From: Paramacrobiotus richtersi
Lineage: Eukaryota > Tardigrada > Eutardigrada > Parachela > Macrobiotidae
Length of the DNA: 29,171 bases
Direction of reading: 5' to 3'
Assembly (NCBI GenBank): GCA_034698045.1
Contig: JAQGAU010000394.1
Span: forward strand, 1-29,171
Shown here piece after piece: positions 10,013-19,468 of the stretch. Made by a program: the position numbers and the translations under genes. Numbering within the stretch: position 1 is the first letter of the stretch; the number at the start of each line of letters is the position of its first letter. Under the pieces are notes generated by a model. It made no database searches, was not told the DNA's origin, and worked only from the letters and a program-made list of their open reading frames with translations.

Positions 10013-10140
10013 TAATCAAACCCGGACACGAGAGCTAAATTTATGTGGCAGCCTGAAAGCTGACACAGCGAGAATAAGCTGACACAGCGAGAATGAAAAC
10101 AACAAAAACAACAACACAAAAACAACAATTTAAAACAGCA
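10013..10140 (-). promoter_or_regulatory. Probable LINE 5' leader with 19-bp tandem duplication
   Basis: Directly upstream of ORF1 is an exact tandem pair (one terminal mismatch) of AGCTGACACAGCGAGAATA at 10058-10076 and 10077-10095, then a CAA-rich stretch to about 10135 (TTG-rich on the LINE strand). Repeats in a 5' leader are common in LINEs with internal promoters. That this is a promoter is inference from position. Confidence 0.4.
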
Positions 10141-10605
10141 AATGCAGCTGGGGCAGAAGGCTCGAAGGGCTCGCTTAAAGAGGATTTTGGATGCAACATA
10201 CTATAGCGGATAAAATTATCTTCCTGTACGTCGTACCTTTACTGATACGTGTTCACCTGTTCTCTCTACTTTCCTTAACTTCATCTAGCCTTGATCTTGA
10301 TAGCCGCTCACACATGCATTTAGCATGGCCGCTTACCAGCCTTGCCAGATCGGAGAATGTTCCGCATCTCATTCTCGAGCGAGCTAGCTAGCAAACTGGT
10401 TTCTCATTCTTACGAACGTCGTCTCCCTAATTCCCCATTGACATGTTGAATAAACTTGGTGAGTGTGACCTTCTCGTGTGTGTGTTCTTCCGCATAAGCC
10501 ACGTAACCTTGTGGTACCACCGTAACATCCGATAGCATCCTGGTGCGCCTGATAAGCAATCCGGTTTGTGAAGGATCTCTTTCCTTCGTTGTAATACTTA
10601 AATAA
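10141..10605. other. Intergenic, no feature found
   Basis: Short open frames on both strands (10191-10391 plus, 10410-10685 minus) have no recognisable domain. The minus frame overlaps the start of the minisatellite. I see no supported gene. Confidence 0.4.
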
Positions 10606-10999
10606 GAATTCGTAAACCTCTGTAATTCACAAAGGTTCTTAAGCCTGTGTACCTGACAGAAAACTGACAAAGGATCCGCAAACATGCGTATTTAACTGCA
10701 ACCCTGGGCACATGACCAAGGATTCACAAACCTGCGCATATAACGTGCGTAGTACACAACGGATTCGCAAACATACGACATTCAAGTCATCAGCGTACAA
10801 CTAAAGAATCCCAAACCTGCGTGCATAACTTAACATTTGCAAACCTGTGTATACAACTAAGGGCTCAAAAACCTGCGTACATAACTAAAGCTTCGCAAAC
10901 CAGCTTACAAGACTGAGGAATCGCAAACTTGCGTAAATAACTAAACCTTCGCAAAGCTGTATAAACAACTAAGGACTCGAAAACTGCGTACGTAACCAA
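10606..10999. repeat. Minisatellite with about 28-bp unit
   Basis: About twelve degenerate units follow the pattern ATTCGCAAACCTGCGTACAT then AACTAAGG. Most later units are 28-29 bp and a few early ones exceed 40 bp. The core CAAACCTGCG or a one-base variant recurs throughout. Open frames across it are by-products. Confidence 0.8.
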
Positions 11000-11053
11000 T
11001 GTTTTGTCCAATATTGACCTGAACTGTTTGGTTTGTCTAAAACAACCGCAACA

Positions 11054-11078
11054 GTGTGCGGCGCGTAGCGCCGCGCAC
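11054..11078. repeat. GC-rich hairpin
   Basis: GTGTGCGGCGC pairs with GCGCCGCGCAC (one wobble position) around a GTA loop, a very stable stem in AT-richer surroundings. Helitron 3' ends carry such hairpins, but no CTRR follows within about 15 bases on either strand, so it is not assigned as one. Confidence 0.6.
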
Positions 11079-11102
11079 GATGCCTGTCTTTTTCTTCTTC
11101 TA

Positions 11103-11394
11103 TCTTCTACTATATTAAACGGCGTAAGTCCGACCGTGCGTGTGTGTGTTTGCCACGACCGCATCTCCAAATTGCTCTGATTGGTTGAATCAGCTGAACC
11201 AAGCTCTGCTGTTCTAGGCGTTCGTTCCATTGTGCGCTTGTTTAGTTTCGTTGCTGAAACGTTTTTTTGTTTTGTTGAAAAAATTTTCGCATTTTGCCAG
11301 ACTTTTGTTGCTGTTAAACAAGATTTCTCCTCCGGTTCACTAACGTTCGCAAAAACCAAGGCTTATTCGATCATTTCAGAGAAGAACAACTGAG
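11103..11394 (+). mobile_element. Helitron-like 5' terminus
   Basis: After an A at 11102 the sequence reads TCTTCTACTATATTAAACGG, followed by a GTGCGTGTGTGTGTTTG tract. A TC start, ACTATATTAAA and a nearby GTGTG tract resemble known Helitron 5' ends, and insertion after A fits the A/T target. No 3' hairpin with CTRR was found, so the right limit is set only by where the minisatellite-like repeats resume at 11395. No Rep/helicase sequence is present. Confidence 0.4.
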
Positions 11395-11515
11395 GTCTGC
11401 AAAACTTTAGTAACAAAGGTTAGCCAAACGTTAGTGAATAGCGATTGCCAGACTTTAGTTACTAAGATTTAGCTTAACTTAGTGACAAAGGTTTGGCAAA
11501 CCTTGGTGGAGTCGT
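11395..11515. repeat. Diverged minisatellite, second block
   Basis: Four to five units of 23-27 bp follow the pattern GCAAACTTTAGTAACAAAGG. They resemble the 28-bp units of 10606-10999, which suggests one array split by the segment 11000-11394. Confidence 0.55.
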
Positions 11516-12299
11516 TTGTCTGCCCTTTACTTTTCTGCCCAGAAAGGTTTTTATCAGAGCAATCAGCTGGAACATGCTCAGCCTTCGTATCACGCTTCGA
11601 ATGGTTAACCTAAAGGTCCAGGTTATGGCGCGCCCAGGTCGTCAAAAGGTAGCAGTTCTTTAGAGAGCTAATTTTGCAAACGGCTGTTTTGATAGCAAGC
11701 GGTTTTTTCATTAAAATCCGATTACTCTTGAAGAGCTATACAGAGAACTGTGACGACGGAAATTTTGTTAAAGAACTGGCATGGTAATTCTTATGATTGG
11801 TATTGCGGTTTCAAAACTGCTACAAATGTTTGGATAGTTGTTTCCGACGATCAGTTTCCTTGACTGTTGGTTAAAGATTCACTCCCTAAAAGGCTATCAC
11901 AGACTTCATCCTCAAAGAGCTGTCTAGTTAGTAATGTTTGATAAGTGATGCTGTGCTGGCGCAGACAGGACCATACGCACTAGACAAAGAAGCAGCTTAA
12001 AACGATGAACAAAGCAATTCCATACAAAAACTGCGTACTCCTTCGAAGCGGATATCAAACACCAACAACATTTGAAGAACTGCCAGACGAAGTCAAGATA
12101 TTACTAGACAACCGAATTATTAAACCCATGTAGTCTTGTCAGCCTTCTAGACTGATAAGGCAGTCTGCGATGGGATCCCTGGAGAATTTTTGCAATCGAG
12201 ATATTCATTCTGACCAGCACAGCTGATGCGCTTTGCTGCAGTCAGTGTTAAAATGAATGCAAACGCGCTTTCCTGCAAACGTTCTCTATTGATGTCAAA
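11516..12299. other. Intergenic, possibly remnant 5' part of the next retroelement
   Basis: A plus-strand frame at 12005-12132 (MNKAIPYKNCVLLRSGYQTP at its start) has some coding character and lies just upstream of RT sequence, so it may be a decayed upstream part of the R2-like element. The rest shows nothing. Confidence 0.25.
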
Positions 12300-12305
12300 T
12301 GTTTA

Positions 12306-13305
12306 TTGAAAGTGAACCTCCGTAACGCATTTAACAGCGTGTCTCGTGACCAAGTGCTGAAAGAAGCGGCTGAACACATGCCTGCATATTTTCTCTTCTT
12401 CAAGATGGGCTGCGGAAACCACACCGAATTGTACTTTGACGACACTGAGATCTCTTCCTAATCTGAGGTGCAACAAGGAGACCCGCTTGGCCCTACCTTG
12501 TTCTGCTTAGCAATTCAGTCGATCGTCGAGAAGATGGATACGGCCCTGAACGCCTGGTACATGGACGACGGTACCCTCGACGATGACCTCAGTACAGTGC
12601 TGCGTAATTTTTACGTTCCTAGTAGAAGAAATGGGACAGATTAGACTGTCCGTTAACACCGAAAAATGCGAGCTTTTCTTGTGCTGCGGTACCGAGCGGA
12701 AACGGTTATCAGCCCGGGAATTGTTTGAGTCTGAATACCGTGGCTTACGAGAGATTACTGTCGAGGATTTGGAACTACTCGGCAGTCCACTTTTGCCCAA
12801 CGGAGTCGTGCCGGTGATCAACAGAAAAATAGCCGATGTGTTGCACATGACTAGCCGACTCAAACTTCTGCCGAAACACCAGGCGTTGTTTTTGCTGAAA
12901 AACTGTTTGGGCGTGCCAAAAATTCTGCACTTCCTGCGTACATCCCTAGCTTAGATGTTTCCTGCTGAACTTTATCGACTGGACGAAGCGTTTCGAGAGG
13001 CAGTGGAATCCATTACAAACGCCAAAATCGGCCTTCCTAGCTGGATTCAAGCAACGTTGTCGGTCCGTTTGGGCGGTCTGGGGATCAGACGCACCGAGGA
13101 GCTAGCCCCTTCAGCCTTTTTGACATCTGCTTCCTCGCTCCGTCAACTGATCACTGAATTACGTCCAACGGCCGCAGCGATTGACCTCACGGTAGTGCAG
13201 CATGCCTGGACGAAAGCGGCAGAAACTCCGGACACTCCCCCCGGACCCGCGCAGCACATCCAGCGGTCTTGGGACAATCCTGTATGTCTGGCAACACACA
13301 CATGA
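12306..13305 (+). pseudogene. Reverse transcriptase portion of the R2-like LINE
   Basis: RT block order is visible: LKVNLRNAFNSVSRDQVL (palm block with the first catalytic Asp replaced by Asn), VQQGDPLGPTLFCLAIQS, and AWYMDDGTL, the YxDD catalytic motif as YMDD. After a frameshift near 12600 the frame continues with VNTEKCELFLCC, then LELLGSPLLPNGVVP and a thumb-like helical region LPKHQALFLLKNCLGVPKIL. In-frame stops are TAA at 12459-12461 and TAG at 12952-12954; the same frame resumes at once with a region ending in SVRLGGLGIRRTEELAPSAF. The Asn in the first palm block and the stops agree that the copy is dead. Confidence 0.8.
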
Positions 13306-13375
13306 AACTGTTCGACCTGCACAGTTCGAGACAGGCAATTGCACGTTTTAAAGCGGTCAGCACCCGGAGTTTTGT

Positions 13376-14049
13376 GTGTGGTTAAACGCATTACCGGCCC
13401 CATGCCTGGGCAACCTCCTGGATGACAATGCACTCCAGATCAGTATCTCTTTACGATTGGGTGCGCCCATGGTAACCAGTCATACGTGTGTTTGCGGAAC
13501 GAAGACGGACAGCCTCGGACGGCACGGTCTCAGCTGTGAGAGGTCTGCGAGTAGAATTATCCGCCATGACACAATCAGCGCCGAATTCGCCCGCGCACTG
13601 AAGACCTCCGGACACCCATCTCGCCTGGAACCGAAAGGGCTGTCCACAAAGGATGAGAAAAAGCCTGACGTGATTACTTACACCGCTTGGGAGCGCGGGA
13701 AGCCGCTCTCGATCGATGTAACCTGCGTGGACATTACGTGCAATTCGTATGTGTACCGATTTTTATCCAGAAAGCCGGCGCCGAAAGAAACCTCGCCGAA
13801 CAGAGGAAGTACGTGAAGTACACTTTCCTGGAAAATCGTTATATCTTCACGCCTGCAGTTATTGAAATCTACGGCACTTGGGGACAAGGCACGAAAAGGA
13901 CAGTCGACAAAATCGGAAGAGATCTCATCGCCATAACAGGAGAACCGCGTTCAAAAGAGTTTCTACGACAGAAATTGTCCATGCTAATGCAAAAGGGAAA
14001 TGCGCTTTGCGTTATGGGTACGGTACCCGATTCTGTCGGCCTAGATTAA
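13376..14049 (+). pseudogene. Restriction-like endonuclease domain of the R2-like LINE
   Basis: From WLNALPAPCLGNLLDD the frame reaches a Cys/His motif, CVCGTKTDSLGRHGLSC, followed by RHD. It then shows KKPDVITY, and about a dozen residues later LSIDVT, which together form the PD-(x)n-D core of the restriction-like nuclease of RLE LINEs. A frameshift near 13755 moves to another frame with QRKYVKYTFLENRYIFTPAV and a closing SMLMQKGNALCVMGTV block, ending with TAG-free sequence to TAA near 14049. The nuclease nicks the target for target-primed reverse transcription; here the broken frame rules that out. Confidence 0.75.
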
Positions 14050-14339
14050 ATCTTCCTGCTCGGTTAGTTCATTATGTTTTTTCTAACGGAATGTGTGTGT
14101 ACAAGTATGAGACTATGGTACAGCAATAAACGCAATAAATGCATGTCTTCACGTCAAGTGGCCATCCATTTGCAGACGGACGTACAGCGATTCTGATACG
14201 CAGCAGCCACATATAAGTTTTTCGAGTCAGTTTTCACCTACCACACTTTCAAATTTTTCATGACTTTTTGCAGATATCGTATTTTCACGATAGATACATG
14301 TTTAGGTAGTAAACTGAATGCTCTACCCGCTCCAGGAAC

Positions 14340-14564
14340 TCAGATTTTATGAATCAGCCACCGGAAAATCCCCTTAATTTTGGAACTAATCGCTACAAAG
14401 GCAATACAGAAACAAAGTACTATGCCAGATATTGGAGAACCACCAGGGCTCAAAACTATCGATAAGATCGTGTAGATGAAAAAAGACCAAACGGCATAAC
14501 CGTATTTCATTTGAAAAATGGGTTTTTTCAAACGTGGGGTGTTACAGTAGCAGATACTGTACAT
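14340..14564 (-). CDS. Possible small membrane protein fragment
   Basis: The minus frame has two hydrophobic stretches, FFIYTILSIVLS and SGIVLCFCIAFVAI, around a SPGGSP turn, and a basic tail KIKGIFRWLIHKI. It resembles a two-pass membrane segment, but such patterns also arise by chance opposite Asn/Lys-rich frames. An overlapping plus frame from 14350 is also open for 38 codons. Family unknown. Confidence 0.15.
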   Translation of the reverse strand: MYSICYCNTPRLKKPIFQMKYGYAVWSFFIYTILSIVLSPGGSPISGIVLCFCIAFVAISSKIKGIFRWLIHKI

Positions 14565-14572
14565 TTTCGCAG

Positions 14573-14880
14573 AGGTTCACAGCTCACACTTCGGTTGAAG
14601 CGGATGCATCGGCTGAGAAGGCGGAAGAACCGCTAGTGGTGCTGTACGAGGGATTACCCGACAGGCATGTGTTTCAGACAGCAGCGGTTGAAAGCATGGG
14701 ATGTTGGGCCCGAGTACAAGAGGATTTCTTCGCGGACTGGTCAGGTGGTTCACCGACCAAACAGCGCAGAAGCGCACAATGGAATATTTGTCGCAGAGAA
14801 TCGGTACTGTAGAGGAAAGGTCGTGTGCGTTCTCAGTACTTGTGACTGTAGCAGAATGGATGAGGTTTTTTGTGTGTAAG
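14573..14880 (+). pseudogene. Unrecognised coding-like fragment with a frame change
   Basis: An acceptor-like TTTTCGCAG precedes 14573. The frame then reads TSVEADASAEKAEEPLVVLY and continues to about 14690. Coding character seems to move to another frame with GFLRGLVRWFTDQTAQKRTM and IGTVEERSCAFSVLV up to 14880. Either a short intron or a frameshift lies between. I recognise no domain. It could be an exon of a lost gene, or chance. Confidence 0.25.
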
Positions 14881-15910
14881 GTGTGCGTTTTCACGAACGA
14901 ATGGTCATTGGAACTATGGAAATTGTTACTGTAAATTTGACTACGAAATCGCAAACCAGAAATCAGTTATTGACTGTTTAACTACCGCCTTTTATAGCTA
15001 AACAGTTAAATGCATGGGCCATAGAGGATGCTGATATTAGCTAGGAACAGCTGGCTGTACACATGTATCTATAATGCACAAGCGTACAGATATATGATTT
15101 TGTTTTCCAGTGCGTGCCATAATAAAGAAAGTTTTTAACGGTATACGCGACAAGCGATATGAAATGGATTAGTATGCGAAAGGCAGCAAGTACTAAAGGC
15201 ATTAAAACAGTCAGTTAGAGAACGGTACTGCAGTACGTTACATCATCAAAAGATTCATTTCTTATACCACGTTGGTTTCTAGTAACCGTGTATGGAAGTT
15301 GCAGTGAGCAAACGATTAAAATTTTTGGACGGTTGAATTACGAAAGCGACGCGGAAACCAGTCCCGATCGAAAGACAAGAATCCACTTCCCGACCTGGCA
15401 CGAGCCAAGTAGAGCTGACGTTGTACTCGTCTCTACACGAAATCTAACCCTGACCTAATCCCTAAACTCTAACGCGAGCAGACCCACATATAACCCAAAT
15501 GGTTTAATGGCCTTCTCGGAATCGCCAAATCACATACTGCCAAATCTGTCGATCACAGCGAATCGCAACGTCAACGCAAAAGCAGAAAAACATAGCAAGC
15601 CGTAAGGGACACACCAAAGCCAAAGCATGGCAAACAGAACAGTACAACACACACACGTACATATGCGCACTTGTACAGACAACCGGAAGTGGGTAAGGTA
15701 GGGATCCCGCGATACCCCCGCATCAGATACTCAGCGACCTCTTTGACAAAAAGAAGAACAGAAAACCGAAAAACACTAGATCTTATCTGGCTAGGATCCA
15801 TTCGAATCCATCCCGTCCAATTCGATCAAAGCGTAAATGATCCAATTTCATCCCGAAACGTCCACATCCTTGACGTTTCACAAATCCAAACTTTTTGTCC
15901 GTGTCCTTAC

Positions 15911-16011
15911 TTGTCGTCCTTCACTTCGCTATCGTCCCGTCCCTTGCTGCTGTTGCTACTGACTGCTTCTGCTGGCTGATCGATCCACAACTTCACTGAT
16001 CTTTTCTCCAT
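15911..16011 (-). CDS. Candidate first exon of an unknown gene
   Basis: The minus strand from ATG at 16011 encodes MEKRSVKLWIDQPAEAVSSN, then a Ser/Lys/Asp-rich stretch ending at DDK. A GTAAGG donor-like site begins at 15910, just before an in-frame stop. The composition is coding-like and the position suits a first exon, but I found no downstream exon that joins in phase: four nearby acceptors all lead to stops. It may be a relic. Confidence 0.25.
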
Positions 16012-16185
16012 AATAAACAGTCAAATAAGAATAAACCAAATGGCCATAACTGGGCCAGAGCCGTTCCATTTCAAACATCACCATTCCGTAAACAAACAAA
16101 TTCGAAGTGAACTACCTTCGTTCACCGTGAATTGTTTAACTGTGTTACGAATACTGCTCGCTCGTGTGTTTCCAGGGACACTAAA

Positions 16186-17126
16186 ATGAAGATCTGGGCG
16201 GATGACTTCATGATGTACCGGATTGTGAAATGCGGAAACATGGACTCCAGCGGATTCCAGAGGGACATTGACAATTTTGGAGAATGGTCTCGGGAAAAGA
16301 AACTGCATTTTAACCCTGACAAATGCTGCCATCTGCGACTTTCGGACAAGCGCACTCCCACGCCGACCGTACAGCCTTATGAGATGTTCGGAATTCCCAT
16401 ACCTACTGTCGCGTCGTGTCGTTATCTTGGCGTCGTCATCGATAACCGATTGAACTGGAAGGAGCATATTGAATGTATTGCCTCGAAGGTCAACAAGGTG
16501 ACTCGCTACATCAACGCATTGTTGCCACGAAGCCAGCAATCAAAGCGGGCAAAATTTACCTGTTCAAAGCTCTTGCACAACCAATCCTGGACTACTGCTG
16601 CACCGTTTACAGTCCAAAGCTTATTGGGCCTGCTGAGACACTGGAAAGATGTGTCAAGCGCTTTTTCCGGACAATTACGAATCCGTTGTCACGAGAGCAT
16701 GTTGATGAGTGGGGAAATTACGACGATTTGTTGAAATAGTCTGATATGGAGCGGCAATGGATTCGCCGTCTGAAGTTGTCTTTAATTCTGACGTATCGCT
16801 TTGTATTCAACATGATTCCATATGGTGAACTTCTGTTTGCCAGATTACCACCAATCAAACCGACGTACAAAACACGCCGTGCTGCGGAAAAAGAGGCTCA
16901 CCCGTGCCCCATTTCCGAGGCTCCAAATGTGCCTGAGTATGATGGATTTGTAACGGACATGGTCCGACTGTGGAATGCCTGCATTTTGGACATAACGGAC
17001 TACGCAACGCTGAACAGTTTCAAAAAAGCAGTTCAGGAAGTCCCTTGGGTCGAAATTTTGAAGAAAATTAAGCTGTCTGCGCGTTTTGTTGACAAGTACC
17101 TGGATTTGTGTACTGGTTTTCAGTGA
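16186..17126 (+). pseudogene. LINE ORF2 3' portion (RT palm end to C-terminus)
   Basis: Order of motifs: IWADDFMMYR (the xADD catalytic block), DIDNFGEWSREKKLHFNPDK, RYLGVVIDNRLNWKEHI, then a frameshift near 16530 to LFKALAQPILDYCCTVYSP. A TAG at 16737-16739 interrupts the frame, which then continues with RLKLSLILTYRFVFNMIPYG and the closing MVRLWNACILDI...LNSFKKAV block. The post-RT region aligns by eye with that of the minus-strand LINE (RFGLIPLGELF; WNEL...SIRAFREA), so the two belong to one clade but to different families. It cannot make an active enzyme. Confidence 0.85.
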
Positions 17127-17242
17127 TACTACTGCTGTCGTCCTTGTACTTTCTGTTTTTTGGCTGTATTTCGATCATACTGTTTTGGGAAAATGTCTGA
17201 ACCGTGAAACAGGTTGGCCTGGTGGTTTAGGACAATAAACCG

Positions 17243-17261
17243 TGTACTACTACTACTACTA
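17243..17261 (+). repeat. (TAC)n LINE 3' tail
   Basis: Five to six TAC units directly after the AATAAA-containing 3' end of the LINE. They mark its 3' limit and confirm its orientation. Confidence 0.85.
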
Positions 17262-17262
17262 A

Positions 17263-18030
17263 TTCAGGCAATCAAGATTAAACTGCAGTCATACAGTATA
17301 CTGACTGTAGCAAACCTTGCCAATTCAAAATACCATTTGCCATTCATCCACACAATTTCACCATGCGTGCAGATCACAAAACCAATATGATCAAATAAAA
17401 TGCCACAAACCATGCAAATCTGCCAGAGTGAACTAAAATCAAGTTCACGTGAGCTCAAACCATTGAACTGCCATTTATGAGCCATAAAATTTGCTCAGAA
17501 CCATTCCCGTAGCTTTCATCATATTCCCAAGTAAATACCAACATTTTACACGTAAGCGCATTAGCTTATGCAGCTTTGCCAAAACAGAAAATCCGATCAA
17601 TTTCCATATTGCAAACTGACTGGCTGATTCAAGCACTACAATCAGTCAACGACTTCAAAGCGAACTATGCCTGTTCACACCGATTCAATACCAACATTCC
17701 AAACACGAACTGAGCTATATACATGCTCAATGTTTCTCCATCCATAAAAGCAATATCAAAACAATCAATCAGTACTGCAGATGCAAACATTAAAATTTTA
17801 CATCTGAGTTCCACGAACCCGAAAACTTTTTCAGCCGCTGCTGACACCAACTGCATCAGCATGCTTTTCATACTGAACACGCACATGTTGCGCCGTAAAA
17901 GCACAACAATGACACACTGCCATACCATCCCTGGCGCTGTTCAGGACACCACATCCTAAACGGCCTTTCACCCCTACAACTGGCCATTGTATCTGTTTGG
18001 GATACTGAATCCCAACAGATTTTCACTTTC
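17263..18030. other. Intergenic, A/C-rich
   Basis: The stretch is rich in CCAT and GCCA words, with loosely repeated CCATTTGCCATTCA-type segments near 17330-17480. Overlapping open frames on both strands near 17665-17959 have no domain. No gene is supported. CAGTATACTG near 17295 is a perfect 10-bp palindrome. Confidence 0.4.
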
Positions 18031-19468
18031 CCCTTCTAGACTATTATTACCATTCTTTCCCATTAACAGTGGAACACTTCTGACCACTTTCACTGTTAAC
18101 CTACGAGCGCCAGGTACCGGAAGGAGTCGAAATTTCGACTCCAAAATTGGTACACGCTGGTCAAAAAATTCAATTAAGAAGTGGGATTTTTGTGGGATTT
18201 GTCTGACCATAGGTCAGCGAGGACAGTACGATGCATTTTTTACATCAGTGAGCATGATGCATTTCTCACATCAAAAGGGTTCATTTTTTAAAAAATTAGG
18301 CACGAAACATTTTCGACTCTTAAAGCACTGGCTGTGGTCAGTTTTTCCAGGGCTATCCACTGGGATATATTTTGCGGTCATCCGGATGACCAGTGGGCAG
18401 TTGTGACAAATGGCTTCACAGAATCTGATGAAAATCAGGTAAAAACCCTTCTTTCAGCCGGTCGTAAGCACTTTCCCTAACTTCTGCAAGTGTAGATTAC
18501 CACCCTAGTACAGGAAGTATAACAGTAAGTTGGTAATTGCTTCGTGGACTTTTTAATCTGCCATAGCGAGAACGGATGACCAGCTACTGCATGACATATA
18601 CTGCAAAAAGCTTCGCTGTGCAAGCCGTGTGTGCCCGAAATGGCTCTTACTTCCATCTTAAAACTGAAAAATAGGCAGAAATCCGTTGGTCATTCATTTA
18701 GGAATCACGGTAAATCTGGAATGACCGTTTCCGCTATCATGGTCAGAACTTAGGGCAAGAAAAGCAGCGCAAAAGTGCTGGATACAGTATAATGTATGCA
18801 AATTTGCACCCCTAAAGCTGCAGTCGTAAAGAGTCTTCAGTGAAACACGATAACTGCTGGTCAGTAGTGATTTATATGGTAAGGAAAGCCATAGGACAAA
18901 TAATGGTCACAAAACAATGATGATAACCCTCTATCCGGTGTCATCGACCATCGCTGACCAGTAACCAGTCTGATGACCATTTAAAATGCGCCGCTGGATA
19001 GCCCGTCGAAAACTGTGTGGGCCGATACTGCTGTATGCTACATTAAATCGACCGGCTGTCAAATTAAAAAATTAAAAGGTTAATCCATCAACACGGCTAT
19101 GCTCACTGATGCAAAAAATGCATCATGGGCATGGCGTTCAGCTGCCAGCTGACCAGTCCAAAGACGATCCAATTTGAAATATGCATCTCGTAGAGTACCT
19201 GAGATATGTTTCATGCCCTTTTTTGGAAATTTTTTTATATACTCTCACCCCTGAAACCTACGAAGACCTCGAAGAGCCCAAAAAGCTGGAAAATTACCAT
19301 TTTTAATGGTTTCATATTCCTTGACCAGTGTACTTACGGGCACTTCAATATTTTTTACGTGTTACTCCGGGTCTGTACCGTCTGTTTGACGAAACAGTAC
19401 CCGTTTAGCACATTAGGGTCTCTTGTAATAAATTTGGCTCACCGTGATGCATTTCTGCATCAGTGAGC
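18031..19468. mobile_element. Large foldback element with embedded palindromes
   Basis: The left arm (about 18031-18420) and right arm (about 18930-19468) are imperfect inverted copies. The best pairs are 18230-18253 with 19101-19124 (23 of 24) and 18350-18400 with about 18953-19004 (GGGCTATCCA, ATTTT, GGTCATC blocks). Weaker pairing continues outward through a TACACNCTGGTCAA block. The left arm also contains two perfect palindromes, GGAGTCGAAATTTCGACTCC (18123-18142) and GGTCATCCGGATGACC (18376-18391). The right end carries a third copy of the TGATGCATTT/TGCATCA hairpin (19437-19468). The loop of about 500 bp shows no gene. Non-autonomous; family unknown, and no target duplication was identified. 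Confidence 0.7.
19437..19468. repeat. Near-perfect hairpin GCTCAC...GTGAGC
   Basis: Thirty-two bases fold with GCTCAC plus TGATGCA pairing to TGCATCA plus GTGAGC around TTTC. It is the third copy of a motif seen at 18230 and 19101 and may mark one end of the foldback element. Confidence 0.7.

Larger units (their letters stand above)
2702..10140 (-). mobile_element. Degenerate CR1/L2/Jockey-type LINE with nested insertions
   Basis: Read on the minus strand, parts occur in LINE order: a 5' leader with a 19-bp duplication, ORF1, the end of the endonuclease plus linker, the reverse transcriptase with its C-terminal region, and a 3' end with GGACAATAAACC followed by a short ATT-type tail near 2702. 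The same 3' motif ends the second LINE at 17229-17242, so the two are related. The copy is dead: ORF2 is broken into at least five frames, the ORF1 knuckle and most of the endonuclease are deleted, and two insertions (8309-9077 and about 4566-7447) interrupt it. That all parts come from one copy is inferred from order, strand and the repaired junction at the MULE site. Confidence 0.75.
12300..14145 (+). mobile_element. R2-like LINE with restriction-like endonuclease, inactivated
   Basis: A plus-strand retroelement truncated on the 5' side: RT palm motifs, a thumb/connection region, a Cys/His motif and a PD-D endonuclease, then a 3' UTR with two AATAAA signals (14125 and 14134). The domain order with the nuclease after RT is that of RLE-type LINEs such as R2. 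Related proteins with the same QGDPLGP and YLDDG motifs are common in invertebrate genomes. At least three frameshifts and two in-frame stops inactivate this copy. No rDNA target is visible. Confidence 0.75.
14146..15906. other. Intergenic with weak exon candidates
   Basis: No gene model could be closed here. Besides the two candidates listed separately there is a small inverted repeat, ACTGTTTA...TAAACAGT, near 14972-15008. The minus frame 15571-15801 follows a long pyrimidine tract ending at an AG but does not join in phase with the exon candidate at 15911-16011. Confidence 0.35.
16130..17262 (+). mobile_element. 5'-truncated CR1/L2-type LINE
   Basis: The insertion begins inside RT at the catalytic block and runs to a 3' tail of TAC repeats. 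5' truncation is usual for target-primed reverse transcription, and a microsatellite tail is typical of CR1/L2-like elements. The 3' motif GGACAATAAACC (17229-17242) is shared with the minus-strand LINE. One frameshift and one stop break the frame. The left boundary is approximate. Confidence 0.8.

Noticed and set aside
11054-11078. GC hairpin as a Helitron 3' end
   Set aside because: No CTRR follows at the expected distance on either strand.
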